Shown here: one piece after another, positions 8,203-16,014 of the stretch
How the letters are laid out: every line of letters begins with the position of its first letter
Position numbering within the stretch: position 1 is the stretch's first letter
NCBI RefSeq assembly: GCF_007828835.1
Contig: NZ_VIVL01000005.1
Span: 186,001-250,000 of the forward strand
DNA: 64,000 nucleotides
Reading direction: 5' to 3'
Source: Variovorax beijingensis
Lineage (GTDB): Bacteria > Pseudomonadota > Gammaproteobacteria > Burkholderiales > Burkholderiaceae_C
The notes under the pieces: model-generated
Told to the model about the DNA's origin: nothing
The model's database searches: none
The model's input: only the letters and a program-made list of their open reading frames with translations
Translations under genes and position numbers: made by a program

Positions 8203-9698
8203 GGCGTTCTCGTTGAAATCGGCGGTCGAGGAAAAGAGGAGGCCGCGGCCGCCCGCTGCTGCGGCATGCGCACGGCGACATACGCCTGCCGTCCGTCGCG
8301 CAGCACCAGCAATGCGATCGGCCGGCCGGCCGGCGCGCGCGCCAGTGCCTGCCTGAACTGATCGACGCGATCGAGGCGCATGTCGTTGACGGCGACGATG
8401 AAATCGCCGGCGCGGATGCCTTCGCTGCGCGCGAGCCCGGTGGCGTCGCGCACCAGCAGGCCGCTGCCGATGCGCAACTGCGCCATCTGTGCCGCAGACA
8501 CCTCGCCCAGGCTCAGGCCCAGGCCGTCGTTCCATTCGGGCGGGGCCGCAGGCGCAAAGGCGGTCCGGGCCACGCGCTGTTGCGAAGGCGTGACCCAGAC
8601 GGTGTGCTGCGCGCCGTGCCGCCAGATCTCCATGCGGCTGCGGTCGCCCGGAATGCGGTCCTCGATCTGGCGCAGCAGGTCCGTCAGGCGCGAGACCGCA
8701 ATGCCGTCGAAGGCCGTGACGATGTCGCCCTGCAGCAGGCCGGCAGCCTGCGCCGGGCTGTCCGCATCGACGCGGACCACCAGCGCCCCCGAAGCCGCGG
8801 GCAGCGCGAAGGACTGGGCCAGCTCGGGCGTCATCTCCTGGAACTCCGCGCCCAGGTGGGCGCGCCGGACCGTGCCGCCCGCGCGCAGCTGCGTGGCGAT
8901 GCGCATCGCGAGGTTGATGGGCACCGCGAACGACAGGCCCATGTAGCCGCCGCTGCCGCTGTAGATCATCGAATTCATGCCGACGACCTCGCCGCGGCTG
9001 TCGAAGAGCGGACTGCCGGAACTGCCCGGATTGATGGCGACATCGGTCTGGATGAAGGGCACGTCGCCGGCCCCGCCCACGAGGCGGTCGACGGCGCTGA
9101 CCACCCCCGCGGTGACGCTGCCATGGAAGCCGAACGGCGCGCTGATGGCGGCCACCCAGTCGCCGGGCGCGAGCCGCGAGGAGTCTCCGATGACGGCGGC
9201 GGACAGGCCGCCGGCATCGATCTTCAGCAGGCCCACATCGGTGCGCTTGTCGGCGCCGACCACGCGCGCCGCAAAGCGCCGGCCGTCGTCGAGCCGGACC
9301 TGGGCTTCGTCGATGTCCGCGACCACGTGCGCGCTCGTGAGGATCAGGCCGTCGCTGCTGATGATCACGCCGGAGGCCAGGTCGCGGATCTGGCTGATGT
9401 GCACGCTGGCCGGCAGCGGCCAGGCGAGGCGGTCGGCAAAGTCGCGCTCGGGCGCGATCTCGAGCTCGATGTCCTCCGGATTCTGGTCGCGTCCGATGCG
9501 CAGCGTGCTGATGTCGACCACCGAGGCGCTTCGGCTGGCCACCAGCGAGGAGAAGGCCGGTGCCGGCGGCGCCCCGCCGGACCGCGCGGCGACGGACGCC
9601 GGCGCCGCGACCGGCAAGGGCGCCGTGGCGCAGGCCGCGAGCAGCGCGAACAGGCCGGCACACGCCGGGGCGAGGATGAAGCGGGGGATCGATGGCAC
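8199..9698 (-). CDS. Deg/HtrA-like serine protease lipoprotein with two PDZ domains
   Basis: About 499 aa from a GTG start at 9698. A hydrophobic leader ends in lipobox LLAAC (Cys23), so it should be membrane-anchored facing the periplasm. The trypsin-like domain has the triad His124 ('LTSAHVVAD'), Asp154 ('RTDVGLLKID') and Ser227 ('NPGSSGSPLF'); the usual GNSGG is changed to GSSGS but the Ser is kept. Two PDZ domains follow (about 300-390 and 405-480). GTG is chosen because the signal peptide begins there and no ATG is in frame nearby. It is preceded by a small ORF and overlaps the DksA-like gene by four bases. Role inferred: periplasmic quality control under stress. Confidence 0.85.
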   Translation of the reverse strand: MPSIPRFILAPACAGLFALLAACATAPLPVAAPASVAARSGGAPPAPAFSSLVASRSASVVDISTLRIGRDQNPEDIELEIAPERDFADRLAWPLPASVHISQIRDLASGVIISSDGLILTSAHVVADIDEAQVRLDDGRRFAARVVGADKRTDVGLLKIDAGGLSAAVIGDSSRLAPGDWVAAISAPFGFHGSVTAGVVSAVDRLVGGAGDVPFIQTDVAINPGSSGSPLFDSRGEVVGMNSMIYSGSGGYMGLSFAVPINLAMRIATQLRAGGTVRRAHLGAEFQEMTPELAQSFALPAASGALVVRVDADSPAQAAGLLQGDIVTAFDGIAVSRLTDLLRQIEDRIPGDRSRMEIWRHGAQHTVWVTPSQQRVARTAFAPAAPPEWNDGLGLSLGEVSAAQMAQLRIGSGLLVRDATGLARSEGIRAGDFIVAVNDMRLDRVDQFRQALARAPAGRPIALLVLRDGRQAYVAVRMPQQRAAAASSFPRPPISTRTP

Positions 9699-9709
9699 GG
9701 AATACCTGG

Positions 9710-9952
9710 TCAGGAAGCCTGGGGCGAGAGGGTGGCGGGCCGGACCGCCGGCTGCGTGCCTTCGGCGGCGCGCACCGCCGTGCCGAAGCCCTGCAGCCGC
9801 GCGGCGAAACTGCCGCTGTCGACTTCGCACGTGGTGAACGCGGTGTCGAGGATGGGAGTGCGTCCGAGCAGGCGGCCGATCTCGGCCACGAAGCTGCGCT
9901 TGGGACCGGCCAGGCGCTGGTCCCGGATCGGCGACACCGGCACCCACGGCAT
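9710..9952 (-). CDS. Small conserved-looking protein of unknown function (80 aa)
   Basis: I do not recognise this protein. Codon choice is strongly coding-like (nearly every third position G or C), and it ends only 11 bases before the GTG of the Deg-like protease, so it looks like the first gene of that operon. It opens MPWVPVSPIRDQ and contains one Cys in 'TTCEVDSG'; no membrane segment or known motif is evident. GGAG sits four bases before the ATG. An overlapping frame from 10015 also gives a long read but with poor composition. Confidence 0.55.
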   Translation of the reverse strand: MPWVPVSPIRDQRLAGPKRSFVAEIGRLLGRTPILDTAFTTCEVDSGSFAARLQGFGTAVRAAEGTQPAVRPATLSPQAS

Positions 9953-10075
9953 CGAACTCCGCTGTCTCCGGACCCTGGTCGCGGATCGCGGGGCGCCGGC
10001 GGAGGATCTGGTTCATGGCGGTCCTTGGTGTGTGTTTAGGAAAGGCCAATGTAGGCCGCGCGCGGCACCGCGGCC

Positions 10076-10117
10076 TTGATCTGGAGCAAGCCCGCTTGCC
10101 GCGCCGGCGGCGAAGAT
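10076..10117 (+). promoter_or_regulatory. FNR/ANR-type promoter of USP gene 10154
   Basis: TTGATCTGGAGCAA (10076-10089), 22 bases, GAAGAT (10112-10117). The same GAAGAT hexamer at the same spacing occurs in front of the USP at 18308. The right half-site is imperfect. Confidence 0.55.
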
Positions 10118-10153
10118 TCCGGCCATCTCGAACAGGATCCGCAAAGGAGCACC

Positions 10154-10576
10154 ATGAAAATCCTTCTCGCCGTCGACGGCAGCGAATACACGGCCCGCAT
10201 GCTCGACTACCTGGCCGCGCACAAGGAGTGGTCGAACGCGGGCCATGCGTTCACGGTCTTCAATGCGGTGCTTCCAGTGCCGCATCGCGCCGCGGCATTT
10301 GCCGGCCCGGACCTCGTGCACAACTTCTACGACGGCGAGGCGCGCGACGTTCTCGATCCCGTGCGTGCGGCGCTCGCCGTGTATGGCATCGAGGCGGCGT
10401 TCGCCCACAAGGTGGGCCATCCGGCGGACGAGATCGCCGCCTTTGCGACGCATGGAAAGTTCGACCTCGTGATCATGGGGTCGCGCGGTCACGGCGCACT
10501 GGCGAACCTCGTGCTCGGCTCGGTGGCGATGAAGGTGCTGGCCCGTTGCACGGTGCCCGTGCTGCTGGTGCGCTGA
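10154..10576 (+). CDS. Universal stress protein (140 aa)
   Basis: Single Usp domain beginning MKILLAVDGSEYTARMLDYL, with the ATP-binding loop 'IMGSRGHGALANLVLGSVAMKVL' split around residues 110-132. The start is fixed by AAAGGAGCACC directly upstream; an in-frame ATG at 10076 lies inside the regulatory box and is rejected. It appears monocistronic, facing the converging BON gene at 10631. Its FNR-type promoter groups it with the other three USPs of the window. Confidence 0.93.
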   Translation: MKILLAVDGSEYTARMLDYLAAHKEWSNAGHAFTVFNAVLPVPHRAAAFAGPDLVHNFYDGEARDVLDPVRAALAVYGIEAAFAHKVGHPADEIAAFATHGKFDLVIMGSRGHGALANLVLGSVAMKVLARCTVPVLLVR

Positions 10577-10630
10577 GTGGTCGTGGCCGCTCCGATGCCG
10601 GAGGTTCGCCGGTGACCAGTGCGACGCGGC

Positions 10631-11284
10631 TCAATTGTCCACCGCGAGATCGTTCACGACCAGCGAAACGCCGGGCGCCGCCCAGGCCGCGCCCTGCACC
10701 GCATTGCGCTCGGCCCAGGAATGGACCTTGCCGCGCAGCGTGACCTGCGAGCCGTTCACCGTGATGGCCAGGTGCCTGGCTTCGCGGTCGGCCTGGCGCG
10801 CGAGCGCTTCGTGGATCTTCTTCTCGACGTCGGCCGGCCTGACCTTGGGCGTGACGTTGACGAGGTTGGACACGCCCCGCACGCCCATCAGGTTGCGCAC
10901 GGCACTTTCCGCGGCCCGGCGCTGGTACTCCCACTCGACCTCGCCGTTCAGCGTGAGCCAGCCTTTTTCCACCATCGGGCGGATCTTGCCGTCCGGCACC
11001 AGCACGTTCCATTCGAGTGCCCGCTCGGCGGCCATCGCAATGTCGGCGTCGGTGCGCTCGTTGTCGAACGGAACCTTGACCGTGATCTCGACGGCCACGG
11101 CCTTCACGCCGTGCACGCGCTGCACCGCGCGTTCGACGGCGTGCTTCTCGGCAAAGCTCGCTAGGTGGCCGGTCAGGGTGGCCACGCCGTCCTTGACGAT
11201 CACGCCGACATCGGAGGCCTTGAACGACGGGTCCCAGGCCAGTTCCGCCTGGATGTCGTCTCGCAATTGCGCATCGGTTTTCAT
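10631..11284 (-). CDS. Triple BON-domain protein (second copy)
   Basis: 217 aa, the same length and three-domain plan as the protein at 6531-7184 ('GVATLTGHLASFAEK', 'GWLTLNGEVEWEYQR', 'SQVTLRGKVHSWAE'), so the two are paralogues. No signal peptide is present, so it should be cytoplasmic. It is a single gene with its own FNR-type promoter at 11350-11391. Duplication with retention of similar control suggests dosage or slightly different ligands. Start supported by AAGGAAACCTC before the ATG. Confidence 0.88.
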   Translation of the reverse strand: MKTDAQLRDDIQAELAWDPSFKASDVGVIVKDGVATLTGHLASFAEKHAVERAVQRVHGVKAVAVEITVKVPFDNERTDADIAMAAERALEWNVLVPDGKIRPMVEKGWLTLNGEVEWEYQRRAAESAVRNLMGVRGVSNLVNVTPKVRPADVEKKIHEALARQADREARHLAITVNGSQVTLRGKVHSWAERNAVQGAAWAAPGVSLVVNDLAVDN

Positions 11285-11349
11285 GAGGTTTCCTTGCAGT
11301 GGATGAAGTTCGAACGGTCCCGCGGGAAGCCGTCGACGACCGTGCAGCC

Positions 11350-11391
11350 ACTCTAGGAACGCTGCGAGCCCGGGGTATTGCGCTGGATCAA
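11350..11391 (-). promoter_or_regulatory. FNR/ANR-type promoter of second BON gene
   Basis: On the minus strand TTGATCCAGCGCAA (11391-11378), 22 bases, TAGAGT (11355-11350). The -10 is a good match and the spacing exact. The predicted leader is about 59 nt. Confidence 0.65.
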
Positions 11392-11404
11392 TTCACGCGC
11401 CGGC

Positions 11405-11914
11405 TCAGGCGACGCTGCCCAGCAGCAGCGCCTGCAGCACGAAGCGCCGGTTGTCGGCCGGCGAGGTCCGCTCGTCGAGCAGCTCGGCGAGCCGCGCCGT
11501 GGAGTGGCTTACGCATGCGAGGCCGTCGTAGACGGGAATGCCCGCCTCCAGGCCGATCTGCCGCACGACCTCGGGCGCCATGCCCTGGCACTCCAGCGCG
11601 TCGTAGAAGCGGCCGAGGATGCGCGCGGTGTGCCGGACTTCGCCGGGGCTGCCGAGGTTCGAGAGCGCGGGGCGGATGCGTGCCACGTGCGCGCCCAGCT
11701 CCTCGGCCGCGTGCTGGAACAGCAGCCGGCTTTCGGTGCCGTCGGCGCCTTCGTCGCAGAGGATCCCGAGCTTCTTTCCCTTGAGCTGCGGCGACAGGGC
11801 GCCCCGCAGGAATGCCGCCTGCAGCAGGCGCGCACGGCCCACCAGCGCCGTCTCCTCCGCGGGCGACAGCGCATGGAATGCCGAGACATTGTGGTTCTCG
11901 AAGGGAAAGAGCAT
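11405..11914 (-). CDS. Shrunken ornithine carbamoyltransferase-like protein (169 aa)
   Basis: Resembles OTCase but is about half its length. 'LKGKKLGILCDE' aligns with the start of the carbamoyl-phosphate domain; where OTCases have STRTR this protein reads DGTESR, so the phosphate-binding loop is lost. 'HTARILGRFYDALEC' and 'EAGIPVYDGL' match the conserved 'DTARVLGRMYDAIEY' and 'AGVPVFNGL' segments. Then nearly the whole ornithine domain is absent and the chain jumps to 'NRRFVLQALLLGS', equivalent to the C-terminal helix. It should have no transferase activity. A paralogue lies at 15230-15967. AGGGGGTTC precedes the start, with a textbook FNR promoter just upstream. Confidence 0.75.
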   Translation of the reverse strand: MLFPFENHNVSAFHALSPAEETALVGRARLLQAAFLRGALSPQLKGKKLGILCDEGADGTESRLLFQHAAEELGAHVARIRPALSNLGSPGEVRHTARILGRFYDALECQGMAPEVVRQIGLEAGIPVYDGLACVSHSTARLAELLDERTSPADNRRFVLQALLLGSVA

Positions 11915-11939
11915 GAACCCCCTGGGTGTGAGTGCGCAG

Positions 11940-11981
11940 AGGCTAGCCGGGCGGGGGCAGGCCGGGCTTGATACAGATCAA
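11940..11981 (-). promoter_or_regulatory. FNR/ANR-type promoter of OTC-like gene
   Basis: A perfect palindromic box TTGATACAGATCAA (11968-11981) is followed, on the minus strand, by 22 bases and TAGCCT (11945-11940). Predicted start 11933, leader 19 nt. The same box lies 150 bases before the FNR-like regulator gene on the other strand, but no good -10 faces that way. Confidence 0.75.
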
Positions 11982-12131
11982 GCCCGGCCGCGCCGGCATT
12001 GATACACGCCGGACACAAAGCATTCACCGAGCGTTACCCACCGATTCCGGCCGTTGTCACTGTGTTGCCGGGCGCTTTCTAGCATTCGTCCATCGACCCG
12101 CGACCCACACAGAACACCAGGAGCTCTTCAA

Positions 12132-12926
12132 ATGTTCAACCCGTCCCTGACCCAAGCTGCCGCACCCGCGATGAACGGATTCCTGGCTGCACGCGCCGTG
12201 CCGAAAGCCGGCCTGGCGGTCCATGAACGGGCCAGCCAGAAGCTGGTGGAGACGCAGCAGCTGCTGAAGGAGCGCCTCAACCCGCAGCGCCGCGTCGTGC
12301 ATGCGGGCGACGTGATCTACCAGGCCGGCGAGCCGTTCGGCAATCTCTACATCCTGAACTCGGGCTTCTTCAAGATCGTGAACCTGTCCGCGGATGGACG
12401 CGAACAGGTGGTGGGCCTGAAGTTCCGCGGCGACTGGCTCGGCTTCGACGGCATCGCCGCCAACCACTATTCCTGCGACGCCGTGGCGATGGACACGGGC
12501 GAGGTCTGGGTCGTCTCCTACGAGGCGCTGCTGGCCGCCTGCCTGGCCGAGCCCGCGTTGCTGCAGGTGTTCCACACTGCGATGAGCCGCGAGATTGCCC
12601 ATGACCGGGATTCGCTGATGTCGGTGTGCACGCTGCCGGCCGACGCCCGCGTGGCCGACTTCCTGCGCTACTGGGCCGAGTCGCTCGCCGAGCGCGGCAT
12701 GCGCACCGACCAGATCACGCTGCGCATGACGCGCGCCGAGATCGGCAACTACCTGGGCATGACGCTCGAGAGCGTGAGCCGGGCGCTGTCCAGGCTGGCG
12801 CGCGACAAGGTGATCGAGTTCGTGGAGAAGGGGCGCCGCGACGTGCAGATTCCGGACGTGGGGGCCTTGTCGGCCTTCGTGCAGCGCTGCCTTGCGCCCG
12901 TGCCCGCGCCCGCCATGCTGCAGTGA
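12132..12926 (+). CDS. Crp/FNR-family regulator with FNR recognition helix
   Basis: 264 aa: cyclic-nucleotide-type beta barrel (about 45-160), long dimer helix, then winged helix. The DNA-reading segment 'TRAEIGNYLGMTLESVSRALSRL' keeps the E-x2-S-R pattern of E. coli FNR, which reads TTGAT half-sites, so it is a good candidate for the boxes in this window. The N-terminal cysteine cluster that carries FNR's 4Fe-4S centre is absent: the first Cys is in 'HYSCDAV' (near 115). Oxygen sensing must differ (apo DNR-like or another ligand). Start from AGGAGCTCTTCAA before ATG. It stands between the OTC-like gene and the persulfide module. Confidence 0.88.
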   Translation: MFNPSLTQAAAPAMNGFLAARAVPKAGLAVHERASQKLVETQQLLKERLNPQRRVVHAGDVIYQAGEPFGNLYILNSGFFKIVNLSADGREQVVGLKFRGDWLGFDGIAANHYSCDAVAMDTGEVWVVSYEALLAACLAEPALLQVFHTAMSREIAHDRDSLMSVCTLPADARVADFLRYWAESLAERGMRTDQITLRMTRAEIGNYLGMTLESVSRALSRLARDKVIEFVEKGRRDVQIPDVGALSAFVQRCLAPVPAPAMLQ

Positions 12927-12960
12927 GCACTGCGGCGGCGCAGACGCGCCGAGGCAAGGT

Positions 12961-13404
12961 TCATTGCACCGTGCCCGCCGCCGCAGTGGCGGATCTCCTG
13001 CGCTCGATCAGCTCGTACCCCGCCATGCCCGCGAGCATCGCGGCGACGAAGACCAGCGCCTTCACCTCCCCCATGCCCGCGGCCACCAGTCCCGGACCCG
13101 GGCAGAAGCCGGCCACGCCCCAGCCGATGCCGAACAGCACGCTGCCGAGGACCAGGCGGCGATCGATCGCGCGCGAGGCAGGCAGCCGCATCGCCGCGCC
13201 GAGGAAGGAGCGTGTGCGTCGCCTGGCCACCGCGAACGCGATGGCTCCCACGGCGATCGCACCGCCCATCACGAAGGCGAGCGACGGGTCCCAGCGTCCG
13301 CCAACGTCCAGGAAGCCGAGCACCTTGGCCGGGTTGGCCATGCCGGAGACGATCAGCCCCAAGCCGAACACCAGCCCGGCAAGAAACGAAGTGAAGACGA
13401 TCAT
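12961..13404 (-). CDS. YeeE/YedE-type membrane protein, half 2 (147 aa)
   Basis: Four or so transmembrane helices with the family motif 'VFGLGLIVSGMANPAKVLGFLD' near the N-terminus and 'GVAGFCPGPGL' near 105-115; the Cys in the latter is the conserved sulfur-handling residue. Half-size YeeE/YedE proteins work as pairs; the other half is the upstream gene (11-base gap). They are thought to import thiosulfate or related reduced sulfur. The operon order BigR-half 1-half 2, with divergent blh, fits sulfide/persulfide handling. Confidence 0.88.
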   Translation of the reverse strand: MIVFTSFLAGLVFGLGLIVSGMANPAKVLGFLDVGGRWDPSLAFVMGGAIAVGAIAFAVARRRTRSFLGAAMRLPASRAIDRRLVLGSVLFGIGWGVAGFCPGPGLVAAGMGEVKALVFVAAMLAGMAGYELIERRRSATAAAGTVQ

Positions 13405-13415
13405 GGCGGTTCTCC

Positions 13416-13856
13416 TCAGAGGCCCGGCAGATGGCGCGTCAGGAGCACGGTCAAGAAACCGGCACCCATGAAGAGCGCGGTCGCCGCCATGGAGCGCGGC
13501 GACAGCCGCGACAGGCCGCAGACGCCGTGGCCGCTCGTGCAGCCCGACGCGTAGCGCGTGCCCACGCCGACCAGGAGGCCGGCCACGGCGAGCGGCCCGT
13601 AGCCGGCATCGATGCGGGGCGCGGGCCAGTCCGCGAAGACCGCGTAGGCCGCCGGCGCTGCGACGAGGCCGGCCACGAACGCGAGGCGCCAGGCCACGTC
13701 GCCGCCGACCGGCCGCAGCAGGCCGCCGACGATGCCGCTGATGCCGGCGATGCGGCCGTTGAGCAGCACGAACATCGCGGCGGCCGCGCCGACGAGCGCA
13801 CCGCCGGCCAGCGCGGCCCAGGGCGTGAATGCAGGCCAGTCGATGGTCATGGTCAT
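13416..13856 (-). CDS. YeeE/YedE-type membrane protein, half 1 (146 aa)
   Basis: Membrane protein with '[29 protein letters not shown]' type helices (residues about 15-50) and the conserved '[21 protein letters not shown]' block, whose two cysteines are the likely sulfur relay. The ATG at 13856 overlaps the BigR stop (ATGA), so the regulator and transporter are coupled; an alternative Met lies two codons on. It pairs with the downstream half. Predicted role: uptake or export of thiosulfate-like sulfur across the inner membrane. Confidence 0.88.
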   Translation of the reverse strand: MTMTIDWPAFTPWAALAGGALVGAAAAMFVLLNGRIAGISGIVGGLLRPVGGDVAWRLAFVAGLVAAPAAYAVFADWPAPRIDAGYGPLAVAGLLVGVGTRYASGCTSGHGVCGLSRLSPRSMAATALFMGAGFLTVLLTRHLPGL

Positions 13857-14179
13857 TTTTCCTTCGGGCAGTAGATGCGGTAGAGCAGGGCGAGGATCTC
13901 CAGCAGCGCCGGGTCCGCCACCGCGTAGAAGACGTTCTTGCCCTGGCGGCGCGTGGTGACCACGCCTTCGTTGCGCAGCACGCCGAGCTGCTGGGACAGC
14001 GTCGGCTGGCGGATGTCGAGCTGCGCCTCGAGTTCGCTCACGCACATCTCGCCCTGGGAGAGCTGGCACAGCAGCAGCATGCGGTCCTCGTTGGCCAGGA
14101 CCTTGAGCATGCCGACCGCGCGGGCAGCCGCGCCGCGCAGGATCTCGGGATCGAAGACGGGGTGGCGCTTTGATTTCAT
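13853..14179 (-). CDS. bigR: BigR/SqrR-type persulfide-responsive ArsR repressor
   Basis: 108 aa winged-helix ArsR-family protein. '[30 protein letters not shown]' (in two parts, residues 40-69) includes the recognition helix. Cys38 and Cys104 are separated by 66 residues, exactly as Cys42/Cys108 of BigR and Cys41/Cys107 of SqrR, which form a disulfide or polysulfide bridge when persulfide rises and release DNA. Cys46 is extra. It is divergent from blh and first in the operon with the YeeE/YedE halves. The AT-rich palindromic gap at 14180-14230 is the likely operator. Confidence 0.9.
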   Translation of the reverse strand: MKSKRHPVFDPEILRGAAARAVGMLKVLANEDRMLLLCQLSQGEMCVSELEAQLDIRQPTLSQQLGVLRNEGVVTTRRQGKNVFYAVADPALLEILALLYRIYCPKEK

Positions 14180-14181
14180 GG

Positions 14182-14215
14182 TTGACTACATTATATAAAA
14201 ATATATATTATTTGT
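14182..14215 (+). promoter_or_regulatory. blh promoter and likely BigR operator
   Basis: TTGACT (14182-14187), 16 bases, TATATT (14204-14209) form a sigma-70 promoter for blh. Between and over them lies a run of alternating A and T (14191-14212) close to a palindrome, resembling AT-rich BigR boxes. In a window averaging about two thirds GC this 22-bp A/T island is striking. It also sits just upstream of bigR, allowing repression in both directions. Confidence 0.6.
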
Positions 14216-14247
14216 CGGTAGATTATCGATCGGCATCGGAGCTCGCC

Positions 14248-15141
14248 ATGAACAACACCCCAACCTCGGTCCAGGCCTTCTTCGATCCCCAGACGGGCAC
14301 CGTGTCCTACCTCGTGTGGGATCCGGCCACGCTGCGCGCCGCCGTGATCGATCCGGTGCTCGACTACGACTTCAAGTCGGGCCACACCGGCACCGCATCC
14401 GTGGACCGGGTGCTGGCCTGCGTGGCCGAGCACGGGCTGCAGGTCGACTGGATCCTGGAGACCCATGCCCACGCCGATCACCTTTCTGCAGCTGCCTATC
14501 TTCAAGAGCGGGTCGGCGGGCGCGTTGCCATCGGCGAGCACATCCGCACGGTGCAGGCCACCTTCAAGGAGCTCTTCAACCTGGAGCGCGGCTTCCTGCC
14601 CGACGGCAGCCAGTTCGACCACCTGTTCAGGGACGGCGAGAGCTTCCGCATCGGCGCCATAGAGGCCACCGCCCTCCTGGTGCCCGGCCACACGCCTGCC
14701 GACATGGCCTACCTGATCGGCGGGGCGGTGTTCGTCGGCGACACGCTCTTCATGCCGGATCTCGGCAGCGCGCGCGCCGACTTCCCCGGGGGCGATGCGC
14801 GCCAGCTGTATGCGTCGATGCGCCGGCTGCTGGAACTGCCGCCCGAGACCTCGATGTATGTCTGCCACGATTACCCGCCGCCATCGCGGCCGGCGCAATG
14901 GCAGACCACGGTGGCCGAGCAGCGCGCGCGCAACATCCATGTGCGCGACGACATCGCCGAGGACGCGTTCGTGGCCATGCGGCGCGCGCGCGACGCCACG
15001 CTCGATGTGCCGACACTCATCCTGCCGTCGATCCAGGTCAACGTGCGCGCGGGCCGGCTGCCGCCGGCCGACGACAACGGCGTGTCCTACCTGCGCATTC
15101 CGCTCAACGCGCTGCCGGTTCGGCGTACCGGCGCGGCGTGA
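14248..15141 (+). CDS. blh: Persulfide dioxygenase-like MBL-fold protein (ETHE1/Blh)
   Basis: 297 aa metallo-beta-lactamase fold. 'ETHAHADHLSAA' is the HxHxDH motif; 'PGHTPADMAY' and 'VGDTLFMPDLGSARADFPGG' supply the remaining ligands, as in ETHE1-type dioxygenases, which use one iron to oxidise glutathione persulfide to sulfite. The DLGSARADFPGGD segment is characteristic of the Blh/BigR-linked type. The start at 14248 is the Met before NNTPTS; a longer in-frame start at 14170 would cover the operator. Divergent from and probably repressed by BigR. No rhodanese domain is fused. Confidence 0.9.
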   Translation: MNNTPTSVQAFFDPQTGTVSYLVWDPATLRAAVIDPVLDYDFKSGHTGTASVDRVLACVAEHGLQVDWILETHAHADHLSAAAYLQERVGGRVAIGEHIRTVQATFKELFNLERGFLPDGSQFDHLFRDGESFRIGAIEATALLVPGHTPADMAYLIGGAVFVGDTLFMPDLGSARADFPGGDARQLYASMRRLLELPPETSMYVCHDYPPPSRPAQWQTTVAEQRARNIHVRDDIAEDAFVAMRRARDATLDVPTLILPSIQVNVRAGRLPPADDNGVSYLRIPLNALPVRRTGAA

Positions 15142-15229
15142 GCGCCCGCGCCATCGCCTGGCCGGCCGGCACGGCCGATCGCATGGAACGCTCTTTCCGG
15201 CGACGCCCGGCGACGATGCACCGTCGCGC

Positions 15230-15967
15230 TCAGGCCGGCATCGTGGCCAGGAGCATCGCCTGGAGCGCGAAGCGGTGGTTCTGCGCGCACTGCGCCGCGC
15301 CGATCGGGCCCGAAGGCGCATGAAGCACCCAATGGTCCGGGTCGACGGCGTCGACCGAAAAGACCGCGTCGCCCGCTGCGCCGGAAAGATCAAGCATGCG
15401 CAGACACAGACCTTCCCGGCGGGCGAGCTCGAAGAAGTTCCTCGCGCGCACGGACAGCGGGTCGCCCAGAAAGGCGATCTGCGTGTTCGTCCCCGGCACG
15501 CAGCCATGGTCGCGCAGGGTCATCAGGTCCGCCAGCGCCCGCGCGGGATGGGCCGGGCCTTCGAGGTCGTCGTAGACCGGCACGCCCGCGTACTGCTCGA
15601 TCAACCGCACCTCGGCAGGCGCGAGTTCCGAGCAGTCGATCGCGTCGTACAGCCGGCCGAGCATCTGCGCCAGCCCGCGGAACTTGGTGCCCACCGGCTC
15701 GCTGGCGGGACCGAGCCGCACATGCGCCACCCGCGCGCCCAGGTCCAGCGCGGCGCGCTGAAGCAACGGCATCTCCGGTTCGGGTGGCCGCGGGCGCAGC
15801 AAGGCAATGTTCCTGCCGAGCAGCGGCCGCTCGCCGGTGCTGCCCGCGCGCGATGCAGCCTTCAGCCGGGATGCATGCGACAGGACGGACGACAGGTCGC
15901 CGGCCAGGAACGTGTCGCCCGGCCGCGGACCGGAAATGGTCGAGGAAAGCTGCAGCGAATGCGTCAT
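15230..15967 (-). CDS. Degenerate ornithine carbamoyltransferase-like protein (245 aa)
   Basis: Clear OTCase relative with destroyed active site. 'LLGRNIALLRPRPPEPE' replaces the STRTR loop; 'LAQMLGRLYDAIDC', 'EQYAGVPVYDDL' and 'HPARALADLMTLRDH' match catabolic OTCases well, and 'IAFLGDPLSVRARNFF' recalls 'AYVGDARYNMGNSL'. The SMG loop and HCLP motif are missing, and about 70 residues of the ornithine domain are gone. The end 'NHRFALQAMLLATM' is like the 169-aa paralogue at 11405-11914. No Shine-Dalgarno site precedes the ATG, and the predicted FNR-type transcript begins on this very A. Confidence 0.75.
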   Translation of the reverse strand: MTHSLQLSSTISGPRPGDTFLAGDLSSVLSHASRLKAASRAGSTGERPLLGRNIALLRPRPPEPEMPLLQRAALDLGARVAHVRLGPASEPVGTKFRGLAQMLGRLYDAIDCSELAPAEVRLIEQYAGVPVYDDLEGPAHPARALADLMTLRDHGCVPGTNTQIAFLGDPLSVRARNFFELARREGLCLRMLDLSGAAGDAVFSVDAVDPDHWVLHAPSGPIGAAQCAQNHRFALQAMLLATMPA

Positions 15968-15973
15968 GAGGGG

Positions 15974-16014
15974 AGGCTATCTGCCAAAGCATCGCGCCCC
16001 TTGATGGCCGTCAA
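15974..16014 (-). promoter_or_regulatory. FNR/ANR-type promoter of degenerate OTC gene
   Basis: On the minus strand TTGACGGCCATCAA (16014-16001), 21 bases, TAGCCT (15979-15974). Counting twelve bases from the first T puts the transcript start at 15967, the first base of the start codon, so the mRNA would be leaderless. The same TAGCCT hexamer serves the other OTC-like gene. Confidence 0.55.
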
